Source: Carnegiea gigantea
Lineage: Eukaryota; Streptophyta; Magnoliopsida; Caryophyllales; Cactaceae
Length of the DNA stretch: 64,000 nucleotides
Assembly (NCBI GenBank): GCA_029747015.1
Contig: JAKOGI010000127.1
Location: forward strand, 291,001-355,000
Reading direction: 5' to 3'
Below, piece after piece: positions 13,125 through 24,704 of this stretch. A model generated the notes under the pieces. It did not search any database and was not told the DNA's origin. It saw only the letters and a program-made list of their open reading frames with translations. How positions within the stretch are numbered: position 1 is the first letter of the stretch; each line of letters opens with the position of its first letter. Position numbers and translations under genes: made by a program.

Positions 13125-14465
13125 TCTTTTAATTAGGTAGTCATTATAGATCTTTGTTAAATCGATTTGCTGATAAATTAATTACAAGACGTTAGATGAT
13201 ATTTTTCTAATACGTAATGTTCTAGTTTGATTAAATTCTTGCGCTAGTGTGAGGGTTATCAAAATTAGTAGGGTTTATATTAGGGCTGGACCTAAATAAA
13301 CCATCATATAAGGAAAAATAGGAAAGATCCGCTACTGGGTGTCTTCTACAGTCTATCTCGTGGATATAAATCGACTTGTGTGTTGATGATAAATCTTGAT
13401 TTGCATGGTGGATATAGATTATGCTAAGCATTTTCTCATAAATTTGATATCTTTTGATAATTATTTGTTGCTTTTAGTTAATTTGTTTAGGTTGTCAATT
13501 TTTATTTTTCAATTATTAGCTTTGATATAAATTTCGTTTACCCCCCCAAAATAATAGTCTTTTAGGAGTGTTTTGGTAATTTTAGATTAGTTAGATTTTG
13601 ATTTTTAGAGTGGTTATAATTTTAGATTTGATTTATATTCTGTTTTATCGTTTAATTATCGGTTTGTTAAAAATTAGGCTAAAAATAGTTTCTTTCGCTT
13701 TTTTCAATTTTTAATCAATCTTAGGGTTTATACAGTGTCCTAATGTGCCTCTATTTAATTTCGTAATTTTTGGGGATTATTTGATAATTTTTCAGAATTA
13801 TTTCATGAATTTGATATGTACAGGTTTTTATTTCAATAAATCTGAAAATTTCATTTTTAATATTTATTTCACGTTTATTAGGTATTATTGAGTCCAGAAA
13901 ATTATGTCCTTAAATTAGGATAATTTTTTTGATTAATTTTGTATTTATATTAGTGCAGTTTATTTTATTTCTAATTTCAGATTGAATTTTCTGTTTTAGT
14001 TATCTGCAGTGATTTTCTGTTTTCATTTTTCTGAAATTAATTTGATATAATTCTGAAGTTATAAGGTTATAAACTTGAAGAATATTAGTTTAGGTCACTG
14101 TTTGTGATTTTTAATATTTATTTTCTATTTATTATTCTCTGTTTTGATTTCTACTTGAAGATTTTCTCTTTTTATTTTTCTAGATTATTTAGGATAGCTA
14201 CTTACTATTTTATTTTCAGAATTAAATTTAGAGTAATTAGGAGTAATATTAAGTATTTGCTTTTAGATGTTTATCTATTAAATTTGATTTATTTTAGAAT
14301 TACAAAGAGAAGAAACAATAAATTATATTAGTAAAATCATTTAGAATTAAACTAGCTTTTTGACATAATCTTTCCTTGTGGATCGATCTCTACTTTTCTA
14401 TGCTGTAAATATTATTTATAAATCGAAGTAGTGGTTAAATTTGTAGCTCCACGACAAGTTTTACA

Positions 14466-14989
14466 ATAATATAGCATGTGTCAGTCAGGTGGGAACGAGT
14501 TTGATTTTGGCAAGCTTAAGTCCTAGGATGATGATACACTTACACACCAAGCACTAGGATGGATTCTAAATTTTGATATACAATGGGGTGACAAGTTGGT
14601 GCTTTGATGCCATGTATGTGGATAGAGAGTCTTGATATGTATACTATGTTTATATATAGGCTAATGTCTTTGTTGCATGGGTAATTTGGCCAGTTAGAAT
14701 ATGTATAAAGTTCTCTCTTGTATATATTTGCGCTATGTTTGTAAATCCAAACTATTTTTCAATTTCTGTTTCTCTTTTTCTTTTATTTTTCTTTTCTAAG
14801 ATTTTATGGGTATATCTTTTTCAAACCCTCACGAGAACTCACTCGTCCACTTAGGGGAACTAAGGGGTTTAAAGGGCTTGTTGCATACACTAAATACAGC
14901 CGTGATTCCTACGAAAGTGAGTTAGGTTCTTAGGTTAGTTTTTCTTTTGTTTTGCTTGAGGATGAGCAAAGGGTAGGTGTGGGGGTATT
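14466..14989 (+). mobile_element. 3' internal remnant of a Tat/Ogre-like LTR element
   Basis: No coding frame is visible. The right end carries GAGGATGAGCAAAGGGTAGG followed by TGTGGGGGTATT (14961-14988), the usual word order just before the 3' LTR in Tat/Ogre elements, including the polypurine tract. The left junction touches the Athila LTR end. Confidence 0.5.
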
Positions 14990-16283
14990 TGTTGCACTTA
15001 TATTTGACATCATTTTATCCCTTATTTAATCCACTTTTCTCATGGTTTTCATGCTGAATCTAGATAAGAAGGGTCAAATTCACTTCCTTTGATTCAATTG
15101 TGCCTATAATGTGTTTTGTCTTACTTTCAGGAGAAATTCTCGGGTTTTAATGGAAAGTAAGACCTTAGGAGCGATTTGAAGGATGCATAGACGTCCAACG
15201 AAGCCCCAAGAGCACAAGTGAGAGTTGCAAAAAGCGCACAGTCGTGCTGCAGGAGTGCACAACCATGATACAGGATCAGAAGCTGCGCACGAGCTGGTGC
15301 ACGGCCGTGCATCCTGCTAGTGCGTGGGTGCACGACCATGCGTCCTCGAAGCATGACCGTGCATCCTACCTATCGTCACAATTTAAGCGGTTTCCAACCT
15401 TTATAAAGAGGCTTTTTCTTTCTTTTTAAGGGGGTCCCTTTTGCTGGGTTCTTGAGAGGACCAACAAACCCCTTTAGAGGGAGATTAGATTAGGTTAGTC
15501 CTTGTATACATTGTAGAAGATTTTGGATTCGCAATTGAAGGCTAAGTTCTTCTTCTCCTTTTCTCATTAATTTCATACTTTTTAATTTATATTTGCTAGT
15601 TCAATAGATTATTGTTTTGCTTTGGCTTTAGTGTTTGTTTGTGAATTAAAGATTTCATCTTTGGTTGTGATTTGTTCTTGAGATGGCAAATTGATTCTTT
15701 TTTAAGCCTTGACCTAACTTATTTATGCTTAGAATTTAGAATTTTCTTTCACGCCCACCAAGTGTTCGATGAAATGCTTGAAAGAGCTTTCATCCGTGTT
15801 TTGGGGCAATTGACTTATGCTGAGAGGTGAGGTCGACTATCTAGTGTGAGTAGAAGGAATAGTTGGGATTGGACATGAAAATAGTCTCATCACTAGCTAG
15901 GTCAAGGGTTGTCAATCTTGTAGTTTAATTGAACTAATCCCATAAAAATAGGAGGTTAGAACAATTAAACTAGCTCATGACCCTTGAGAGAGGGTTTGGG
16001 TGGTTTTAATGATGTAACCGACCATCTCTGAATACTAGCGTAACTTGGGAAGGTTTGGGCTTGACTTGATTACTTGGTTTATCTTTGGTCTAATCATAGT
16101 CCTTTTGTTTTCGCTTTAGTGGTTTAGTTTTATTTTCTATTCCTTTAGGTTTGCCTAACTTGAGACGCTTTAGTTAGCTCTAGTACTTGGAAACCTAACG
16201 CTCTGCGGACGACACCCCGAGTACTCAATGATGCACCTTGCACTTGGGGTTTATAAATATTAAAACTCTGTTTTCCCTTAACA
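14990..16283 (+). repeat. Probable Tat/Ogre-like LTR remnant
   Basis: Starts TGTTGCACTTA right after a polypurine tract. Contains a cluster of near-palindromic words of the GCACGGCCGTGC kind between 15230 and 15365, a TATA-like TTTATAAAGAGG near 15400 and no coding frame. The right edge is undefined because a truncated minus-strand copia element abuts it near 16283. Part of the segment may be internal rather than LTR sequence. Confidence 0.45.
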
Positions 16284-16290
16284 GCGGAGC

Positions 16291-17199
16291 CTACTGAAGT
16301 CCATAAAGAGACTTCTTTAATTTGCATACCAAGTGAGGAGATGGTGGGGAAAAACTAAACGGTGGTTTCATATAAATGTCCTTACTTAGATCACCATGGA
16401 GGAAAGCATTATGAACATCCATTTGATATAAGCTCCAACCTTTTGACACTGCTATGGTAAGGATGCAACGAACTGTAACCATTCGCGCCACAGGGGTGAA
16501 GGTTTCATTGTAGTCGATGCCTTCTACCTGATGATTTCCCAGAACTACGAGCCGAGCTTTACACCTTTCAATGGATCCATCCGCATTATATTTAATCTTG
16601 TAGACCCATTTACACCCAAGTGCTGTTTTCCCATGAGACAAGGTAGTAAACTCCCAAGTCTTGCTATCTTCTAATGCCTGTATCTCTTTGGTCATTGCAT
16701 CACACCACTGGGATTGACTAACTGCTTCTCGGAAACTTTTAGGCTCATTATGTAAAGTGATGGGCGCTAAGAGAGCACGATGAGAATCAGAGAAATTATT
16801 ACAAGAGAAAAACCGTGAAATTGGATAAGGCGTACCTGAGGAGGCGTCGTGGAGGGGTGACGTAATGGGGTTTGGAGAGGTAATGACATGACAGACAAAA
16901 TCTTTGAGATGTGAAGGCAGGTGTCTAGTAAACTGAGGATGAGATACAAGTTGGGGGGAAGGCACCTCCCCCTGTCCAGAAGCCATGGGTTGCGGATCAC
17001 AATTTGGGCTAGACACGGATCCTGCAGATTGGGTCAACGGAAAAAGGATAACTGGCGGGTCCAGTGTTGCAGGCGATGAGCAGGCTAGTGTGGCGCTTGA
17101 TGATGGATCGCTGGAGGAGCTAGGCCCAGATGCTGTTGGGTTAGCCTGGTCAGGGCCGCAGACGTGTAGGGGATGTGCACTGGAACCAGGTGTAGGCAT
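16291..17199 (-). pseudogene. Copia reverse transcriptase, N-terminal part
   Basis: About 300 residues. A Pro/Ser-rich linker covers residues 1-135. The RT N-terminus follows: QWCDAMTKEIQALEDSKTWE, LGCKWVYKIKYNADGSIERC, KARLVV, ETFTPVARMVTVR and LYQMDVHNAFLHGDL, all characteristic of copia RVT_2. It ends at KKSLYGLQ followed by a stop, where intact elements read LYGLKQAPR. The YVDD catalytic block is absent because the element is truncated there. Confidence 0.92.
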
Positions 17200-17282
17200 A
17201 GGCCAGACTTATGCTCCTGTTGAAACATATGTGGCCCATGTAGATGGGATGAGTTTTGGACAAGATGAGGCAAAGTGTTTTC

Positions 17283-17600
17283 TTAGGCCATTGGCTGATT
17301 GTATAAATTAATTGTATTAGGTTCAGAGGTAGAGCTATTCTGTCCGTCAACCCAAGGAAAAATATGTTCATAGAAGACTAGGTCCCGAGACATGTATATT
17401 CGTTTGGTCTCAATGTCACAGACTTTCCAACCCTTTTGACCATGTGGGTAGCCTAAGAAAATACATTTATAGGCCCATTCGTTAAAGCTATCTCGTCCCC
17501 TAAAGTGATTGTGAGCATGACACAAAGATCCAAATACCCGCAGATGCTCATACGTTGGTTTAACGCCAAAGAGCATTTCATATGGAGTTTTAGACCCCAA
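17283..17600 (-). pseudogene. Copia integrase C-terminal region
   Basis: Conserved copia blocks TPYEMLFGVKPTYEHLRVFG and YKCIFLGYPHGQKGWKVCD place this just after the integrase core. The frame opens at SKTPYE and is separated from the core (17694-18140) by a frame break. Confidence 0.88.
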
Positions 17601-17693
17601 AAGCTTTATAGGTGTTCGGTTAATAAGATATGCGGCAGTGAGGATGCATTCACCCCAAAATTTGATGGGAAGCTTAGCTTGGAATCTCAGTGC

Positions 17694-18140
17694 TCAGGCA
17701 ACATTTAGTATATGTCGGTTTTTACGCTCAACCCGTCCATTTTGTTGTGAAGTATCCACACAGGAAGTCTCATGTAAAATTTCTTTTTCAGAAAAGAACT
17801 CCCGTAAGGGCCCATTAGTAAATTTAGCACCATTATCACTTCTCACTCTCTGAATTTTAACACCAAATTGAGTGTTTACCATGGACAAAAAATTAACTAG
17901 GCATTTGTATATTTCACCTTTATCTTTCAACAGAAAAACCCACATAGCTCTACTATAGTCATCGACGATGTATAAAAAATAATGGCATCCAGAGTATGAT
18001 GGGGTATGATAACGTCCCCATAAGTGACAATGTATAAGCCCAAAAGGCCTAATAACTTTAGAATAACTGAGAGAAAAACTGTTTCTAGTTTGCTTAGCTC
18101 TATGACACACATTGCAACAATCATAGAGTCCTTTATTCAA
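17694..18140 (-). pseudogene. Copia integrase core
   Basis: Covers the end of the GAG-pre-integrase zinc motif (CCNVCHRAKQTR) and the rve core. The first catalytic Asp is lost: LIHCHLWG stands where the family has a Asp before LWG. The second Asp is kept in VRSDNGAKF and the Glu in QQNGRVERKNRH. Integration activity would be lost even without the flanking frameshifts. Confidence 0.9.
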
Positions 18141-18303
18141 CTCAAAACCATATAGACTACATAAGGTGGACAGGCTACCATACGAAGGATGCCCAAGTCA
18201 CTGATGCCAAAGAGCTCCTCCTTGCTTACGAACCGCCATTGCTTAGATAATAGACCCCATTTTTCAAGGCACCCACTCCAATCAGCCTTATCAAGGTGCG
18301 GTC

Positions 18304-18822
18304 CTATATAACGCAACAACGTTCACCATAGGTGACATAACATTTAACATCTTTGGTTAGCTGCTGAATGGATATAAGATTGCAAGAAAATTTAGGTGAA
18401 TATAAAACATTTTTCAAAACAATCTCAGGAGAAACGACCACCATCCCAGCCTTCTCAACCATTACCGTCACATTGTTAGCAGTAGTAATAAAAATAGGCT
18501 CAGGCAACTTGACCAAATTTTGAATTAAATAAATTCTATTGCTCACATGGTGGGAAGCCCTACTGTCTAGGACCCACTGCATCGACCCCGCTGAGAAACG
18601 CTTACTAGTCATTCGTTCCTGGGTCTCTTTCTCTTTAAAGTAAGCATAGAGTTCTTCTAATTGGGCTTTAGAGAGCCCACCAAACCTAGCGTGCCCTTCG
18701 TCCCCATCTCCTTCCTCACGCGATTTTCCAGTGGCCAAAAAAGCTTCACCTCCTCTCAATTTGTTCATGCCGCTACTCTGTCCTTCATCACGACCTCCAT
18801 TCTCATTGCCCCAAAGCTTCAA
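18304..18822 (-). pseudogene. Copia aspartic protease
   Basis: WVLDSRASHHVSN carries the retropepsin site with Gly changed to Arg (family consensus DSGASHH), followed by ANNVTVMVEKAGMVVV, VLKNVLYSPKFSCNLISIQQ and LTKDVKCYVTYG, all copia protease blocks. The Arg at the third active-site position predicts an inactive enzyme. Confidence 0.88.
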
Positions 18823-18870
18823 ATTTCCTCTCCCTTTTCCTTGATTTGTCCGAAGGCCTCTTCGATTTCC

Positions 18871-19674
18871 CTAATTTGGTGGGTAACCCACCAATTCAAA
18901 GGACTGTTCTTTCTCGTGACCAAGCTTGTGACAATGGCTGCACCTTGGTCTCCCTAAGTTTCTGGGTTGATTATTGTTCCAGCCACCCCTGTTCACACTC
19001 GCCATCGCTTTGAATGCAGCACCTTCTGCCAAGTCATGGTCCAACCCTTTCGCTATGTCCTGTTGCCTCTCTTCGCGAATGATGAAAGCATAGATCTTAT
19101 TTAAATTGGGAAGCGGTTCTAGAGAGAGGATGTTGGACCGTACCATGTCATAGACATCTAAATCCAAGCCCATGAGAAATTGATGTATCTTCTCCTTTTC
19201 GAAACGTCTGCTCATGTCCATCCCAGTACCGTAGGTACAGCTTCTTATGACCTGGTATTTTTCTAATTCATCCTATAGGATTTTCAATTTAGTGAAGTAC
19301 TCAGCCACGCTGTGCTTTCCTTGGGTCGTCAAGGTCAGTTCCCTCTTGAGTTGGTGGATTCTGATTGCATTTCCTTGCGAATAGTGTTCTTCAAGATCAA
19401 TCCAAATCTATCTGGACGTCTCAGCATAGGCACCAGATCCATGAATGTTTTTGTCAATGATGCTATACAACCATGCTATGACCATCGAATTACATCTCTG
19501 CCAGGCGTGAGCTTCTGGCGAGAGATTTTGTGGTTTTGATATGCCTCCATCAACAAATCCAAGATTATTCTTTGATCTTAAGGCATTAATGGTTAGTCGG
19601 CTCCAATTGGCATAATTGTTCCCATTGAGACTCACGGGACTTATGATATTGCTGGGGCTATCCGAACTACACAA
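18871..19674 (-). pseudogene. Copia Gag, two broken frames
   Basis: The N-terminal piece (19408-19674) reads ISPVSLNGNNYANWSRLTIN and VDGGISKP, the copia Gag N-terminal domain. The C-terminal piece (18871-19221) reads EKIHQFLMGLDLDVYDMVRS, then a basic stretch and a knuckle CSHCHKLGHEKEQS in which the last Cys is Ser. Stops lie between the pieces. Confidence 0.88.
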
Positions 19675-19823
19675 GTAGTAAGGTGACTAAGGATCTATTG
19701 GGTCTACATTGATGCTGTGTTTCTCATCTTTGTTCTCTTTTCCTTGGTCCTGATTGTTCTTGTTGCCCATGATTTGGTTTTGATTTCACAGAACTTTGCG
19801 AAGAGAGATTGTTTGTCAACCAA

Positions 19824-19835
19824 GCTCTGATACCA
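19824..19835 (-). other. Primer binding site, initiator tRNA-Met type
   Basis: The minus strand reads TGGTATCAGAGC, the standard copia primer site, immediately beside the LTR end. Confidence 0.93.
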
Positions 19836-20075
19836 TGAGAAGACTTGGAGACTTAGGAGAGAATTTCTCACCGGTGCTTCTCCCTCACCATCCTCCTTTT
19901 ATTAAGACAGCAAAAGATACATCCGGCTGTACAAGATGTAGTTTACCAAACGTAGACTCCTATGTATATACGAACTAAGGAAAGTAGAATTAGAATGATA
20001 CTACAAGTGTTACAATATATTTTCACAATATTATGTGTCCAATAGAAACTACCCACATGAAAGTTACTTCTAACA
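19836..20075 (-). repeat. Copia 5' LTR, 240 bp
   Basis: On the minus strand it begins TGTTAGAAGTAACTTTC and ends TCTTCTCA next to the primer site. It is short, as in many small-LTR copia lineages. No second LTR remains in the window. Confidence 0.88.
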
Positions 20076-21435
20076 AAAATAGCTACCCTAAAGAATAACA
20101 TGCTTCGCGAAATTGCCTGGGTTTTTTTTTTTTTTTGGGGACTTTTCTCTTGCTTTCCAAGTGGAAGGTAATTGACCTAGAGTCTCTTGCTCGTATAGGT
20201 TGTAAATTGAAGTACGGAGCTTAAGTCGCAAAGTCCCTGCATAGTACTGAGATCAATCCATTACTACATCTCAGCAAGCCACGATAAAATTTCCATTACT
20301 GGTTAGGCTCCAATAGAAACAACCTCTTAAGAATTCATTTTTGTAAGGGTCAAACGGCTCAGCCTCCACGTAATATAGCAAATGACTTTGAAATATTGGT
20401 CTGTTTTATAATTTTATATTTATTCTTTTGGCATAGTTTGCCCTGGAGACATTGTGATTCCCTCAAAGTGTGTTCATGTCATAGATAATGGCCTTGGGGC
20501 ATATCCCAATATGCCATCTTCTAACCGCCTCAGGCCCTCACCCAACCCCTCTTATCTGTCTAGCTAAAGAAAGAAGGCATCTTATTAGATGACCTCTTGA
20601 CTTCTCACATATAAAGCTGCTTTATTCCTCTTCCCTCCCCCCCCAACCCTCCCCCAAGCAAAAGACAGGAAGCTAGAAGATAAAGGGGCTAAAGATTCAT
20701 GTGCAATATAGTGAAGTGCTACGACATCTCTTACTGATGGTGATCTAAGAGGCATAGAAAAAGCCGACGAAGGCCTCTTCTTAATGAAGACATTTTTTTC
20801 CAAGATGCTGATTGCTTCATTTTATGTCTGTAATTATGAAATTCAGTCATACATGATATTTGCTGTAATTATGCAAGTAAAAGAGACCCCAAGGAAAGTC
20901 CCACATCGTCAAGGCAAATCCAGAAGATGTACTTTATAATGTAGCAAATTGGCATAAAAGAATATGACCTTACTTGAACAAGATGTGTTCTATAGGCTCG
21001 TACCTCTGTGTTCCTAAGTTCTAAGGAGATAGGAAATCAAGTCTGGTGGATGAACTATGACCATGTGATCAGAGCGTGATTAACAGCCTCCATTGATGTC
21101 CAGATCACTGTGGCAATAGAGGATCGTTACTAGTCCCACTGTGGGCTTGGATGGATGGTCACATGGTTGTCTGACAGACTCTAATCTTTTCCTTTTGCCC
21201 TTTTCTTTTCGAAGCTACTTCTCTCCTGCTGAATATTGAGCAGTTAAAGGGGGGAATAAACCACCTGAATTTATCGGAGTCGACAATTGGCCAAGTATAT
21301 AGACACTAAAGTTTTCTGATTTTCCCAACATGAAACAAGCTTGTCCCACTGTGAAAGAAGGCAAAACATGGATATAAGAATTCAGTTGGGCTGCAAATTT
21401 AAGTATGTCCAACATGAAATAAACCTGATCTTTAA

Positions 21436-21830
21436 GGCTCTGTTTGGTCCTTAGAAAATTTGATGGAAAGAAAAGTTGAAGGAAAAAAATATGAAGGAAA
21501 AAAAGGTAGAGAGAAAATGAGTTTTTTTCTCTTGTTTGGATTGAGAAAAAAAATATAAGAATTTCGATAAAAATTTGAATGTTGATGAGCTACTTAAATC
21601 ATATTGATGTCATCTAAGTGATGTGAGATTGGAGGAGGTTGAAATTTTTCCTTAAACTTTCCTCACAATTTTATGAGGAAAATTTTATCACTTGTTTCTA
21701 ACAAATTTTCCACCTAACTTTCCTCCATATTTTTTTTCTTTGTGATTTTCTCTAAGCCAAACATAAGAAAAAAAGTAACTTTCTCAATTTTTTTTCTTTC
21801 CACCAAATTTTCCAAGGTCCAAACAAAGCC
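21436..21830. mobile_element. PIF/Harbinger (Tourist-like) MITE, 395 bp
   Basis: The ends GGCTCTGTTTGGTCCTTAGA and CCAAGGTCCAAACAAAGCC are inverted repeats. A TAA duplication lies at 21433-21435 and 21831-21833, the usual Harbinger target. The paralogous sequence near 24310 (CTGATCTTAAACAAGG) lacks it. Confidence 0.85.
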
Positions 21831-22814
21831 TAAGACAAAATTTGTTCAAATTATACGTGCAGTTTGATGTGCCCGACTCAAATTAGACCTTGTTGGACTT
21901 TGCTGCCTCCATGGAGCTTTAACTTTTAAGGGTTCCTCAATTCTTGAAAAAGCAACTTACCCTTTTTCTCTTTTCTTTTTTCAAATTTCATTTTTTGAAG
22001 TAGTTTGCTTATGTCATTCTTTTGGTCCTAAATAGAATATATGCAGCTTAGTGCTTCATCGAATGTTAGGCATCCTATAAGCTGAGAGACTTCTAGTTAG
22101 TCACCTATTTTGGTATTTTGAAGTGTAAAGCTACTTCAATCATTTTACACTTTAATCATGCAAATTGAACATTTGCTTTGTGATGCTGATATATGAAACC
22201 AATCAAAGGAATACCTAAGTATAGCAGCAGTTTACCGAATTGTTGAATGTGATTAATTTCAAACCAGCTACCGGCTAAATTTAAGTGTGTTCGATAGAAG
22301 TAAAGTTGTTCAGTGTGATTAACCAAATTGTTCAACTTAATGGAAGCCATAAACATAGGATTTTTCGTTATTCTTATTATGAAAATGCATCTTATCCCAA
22401 ATTTTAGTAGGTTCGATAGAAATAATGTTGGTCTTAGACAAATGAAGTTCTCTTTAAGTATTGTCTAATATGTCTGATAATTTCAAACTCGAGCTAGAAC
22501 TTTCACCACTAATGATTCCAAGGGATCCTTGGTTCTTGCCGAGTGTGACGTTCTTTTTAACCCACCCCCCATTTAATTGTTCTGAAGTTGCTTTTACTTA
22601 TGTCATGGTTGTGGTCCTAGATGGATATATGCAAGGCATCCTATGAATAGGGACACCTGCTAGCTAGCTGGTTGGTTTTTTGACATGAGAACTTCTTTAG
22701 GAAAAGCTTAGTTCTGTGACAATTATACATGAACGTAGTGGAGCTAATTTCTGAATTTCCACATCAGTTTCTCCTATACTTATTCTGCTCTGAATCAATC
22801 TGATAAGTTTCAGA

Positions 22815-22930
22815 TGGCTTCCTTTGTTCAGATATTATTCATCTTTCCGATTTGTACTTACGGTTGCTGCCACTGTTGTTCAGAACTCAAACTCCTTCAT
22901 CGGACTCAAGGGTTCGAGCCTCAATTGATG
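22815..22930 (+). pseudogene. Fragment of CLV1-like gene 5' end
   Basis: ATGGCTTCCTTTG... encodes a short hydrophobic leader, then CTCCTTCATCGGACTCAAGG, matching CTCCTTTTGCAGG...GGACCCAAGG in the larger pseudogene (24705). It breaks off within about 120 bases; no LRR follows. Confidence 0.5.
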
Positions 22931-23139
22931 ATAATAAGGAAAGGTCCGAGAAAAGGCAGAATACCTTCTTTTTAGAACTTATGAATGCTCATATTTTGTT
23001 GTGACCAGGGGTGGTATTGGATTGGTATGAGACTAGAAGTTCAGCCTAGTTTATCGTGTTTCTACGGGATTTATTGTAGTTTCTTCCTTTTTCATAAGTT
23101 TCATTGTCAGAAAATTATACATTGGAAGGATTTTCTCAT

Positions 23140-24700
23140 CAAACACAATTGATCTAGACTCTCTTGCTCCTATAGATGGTAACATAAAGTACAAAGCTTA
23201 TGTACCAGAGTCCCACCATAGGGCTTTTATATATCCATAGGCTAATGCCTGCATCTTGTCAGACCACACTCTTGTCTTGACCACCTTGTAGAAAAAAGTC
23301 AGGAAACCATGTCTGGTGGATGAACTATCGCCGTGTGATCAGATCGTGATTATCAGTCAATCTTCAAATCACCAGGAAAGTAGAGGACCGTTCCCAGCCC
23401 TGCTGGGGACCTGACATGGTCACATTACACAAGCTATATTTGTAGCGGCCTAGTATCGTACATCAATGAACTTAAAGAGCTTCTTCTAAATAATAATCTT
23501 CCAGATAAACACGCTATCTCTGATTATATTTTGAAAATGTCACTGATTATTGTTAACTTTCCAAGGTTCAGTCTCCCAGGTTTGATTATTTTTTAGATGA
23601 TTAAACTCCATCGAACTTAATCATGGATTTTTCAAATTACTACGTCCAACAATTTCTTTGAATATTGACTGAGAAAAACTTATATGATAGTTCTTTTTAG
23701 AATTTAAGACTATAAGGAAAGTTTTTCGGATTCAATACAAATGTAACAATATATTAAAGTTGATGAGCTACTAAAGAAGGGTGACCAAGCCCTTGATGCC
23801 ACATGGTCACCTGCTTGTTTATGCTAGAACATAGACTGCTCCTCTTTTTGATAATATACTCCATTCCTCATGTCACCTGTTCCAATCGGCTTTTTCGAGG
23901 TGATATCTTGTATAACATAAGAGTAAGCACCGTATGTGATAAAGAAATTTTCATCCTTTGTGAGTGGGCTTACAAAGATCAACTTGCAGTTAAGGGCATG
24001 ATTATAAAGAACGTCCTTTAGCACCAATCCTTTCTTACGACGACTTTACCCGCTTTTTCAACTCTGATCACTTGCCCAGCAGCCACGGCTGTATTGAGAG
24101 GATGATCAACATCATATGAATTTTTGAGCATGTTTATATTGTAAGTCATATGAATGGAGGCACCAGTGTCAGGGGGGAAAACCCCTGAATTTGTCTGACT
24201 TGAACAAATTCAGGTAGTAGAGGATAAAGAACTTGTGGAAAAAATTATTGGGATGGATGTAAGAGTTTGTGTGGGTTGCAAATTTAACTTTCTTCGGAAA
24301 ATAAATCTGATCTTAAACAAGGAAGATTCTTCCAATTATGATTATCGTTTGATGCAAAGCTGAAATTTTGCCGTCTCCATGGAGTTTTAAGGGTCCCTCA
24401 TTTCTTAAGGAAGCAACTTTTTGTAATGGTTTTGGTCCTAGAATAGAATATATGCACTTTTAGTGCTTCTGGGAATGTAAGGCATTCTATGAGTTAGCTG
24501 AGAGACTCCCATGAGCTATCGAGGTTGGTATTTTGACATGTAAAGCTGCTTTAATCATTCTACACTACTTTTTTAGGCGAAAATTTGCTTTATGATACTT
24601 GTGAAGGGAGCATAACTTCTCCTTTAATCATGTGTTATATAATGGATCCGATGTCCATATCAGTTGCCTTGAACTTGTTTCTCATCTGTGACTGATAACT
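23140..24700 (+). repeat. Upstream-region duplication, unit 2
   Basis: Directly repeated relative to 20170-22810, leading into the CLV1-like pseudogene. It differs by carrying a copia protease fragment (23755-24175) and lacking the Harbinger MITE. Confidence 0.6.
23755..24175 (-). pseudogene. Copia protease and pre-integrase fragment
   Basis: On the minus strand DTGASIHMTYNINMLKNSYD begins the protease with an intact DTGA site, then VIRVEKAGKVVVRKD. After a frame change it continues VLKDVLYNHALNCKLIFVS, LTKDENFFITYGAYSYVIQD and finally WHQGLGHPSLVAHQ, the start of the pre-integrase domain. No LTR or other domains are attached, so it is an isolated relic of a different copia from 16284-20075. 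Confidence 0.85.
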
Positions 24701-24704
24701 CTCA

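Larger units (their letters stand above)
7741..14456 (+). repeat. Athila-like LTR, copy 2, split by a CACTA element
   Basis: The LTR starts TGTTAAGTCA immediately after a polypurine tract and ends near ACGACA. Removing the 4352-bp CACTA insertion and one TCT duplication leaves about 2.36 kb, against about 2.375 kb for copy 1. Because copies 1 and 2 flank one complete internal region, 1762-14456 is one full LTR-internal-LTR unit. The extra internal region at 1-1761 makes a tandem LTR array, as unequal recombination produces. Confidence 0.85.
16284..20075 (-). mobile_element. Ty1/copia element, 3'-truncated
   Basis: Read on the minus strand the order is LTR (20075-19836), primer site, Gag, protease, integrase, reverse transcriptase. 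This Gag-Pro-INT-RT order defines copia. The element ends abruptly inside RT near 16284, just after the conserved SLYGLQ block (the next codon is TAG), so the rest of RT, RNase H and the 3' LTR are missing. Stops and frameshifts split every domain. Confidence 0.92.
20170..22950 (+). repeat. Upstream-region duplication, unit 1
   Basis: Segments match 23140-24860 in the same order: GTCTGGTGGATGAACTATG... (21038 against 23308), the block around 21240-21430 against 24170-24310, and a start-like ATGGCTTCC with a hydrophobic stretch (22814) against 24705. The last is the signal-peptide exon of the CLV1-like gene, so this looks like a decayed tandem copy of that gene's 5' region. A MITE (21436-21830) interrupts it. 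No other coding frame is supportable here. Confidence 0.6.

Noticed and set aside
16985..17311. Plus-strand 108-residue frame
   Set aside because: Antisense shadow of the copia Pro/Ser-rich linker, which is coding-like on the minus strand.
20585..20803. Minus-strand 72-residue frame
   Set aside because: No recognised motif, and the duplicated paralogous region does not conserve the frame.
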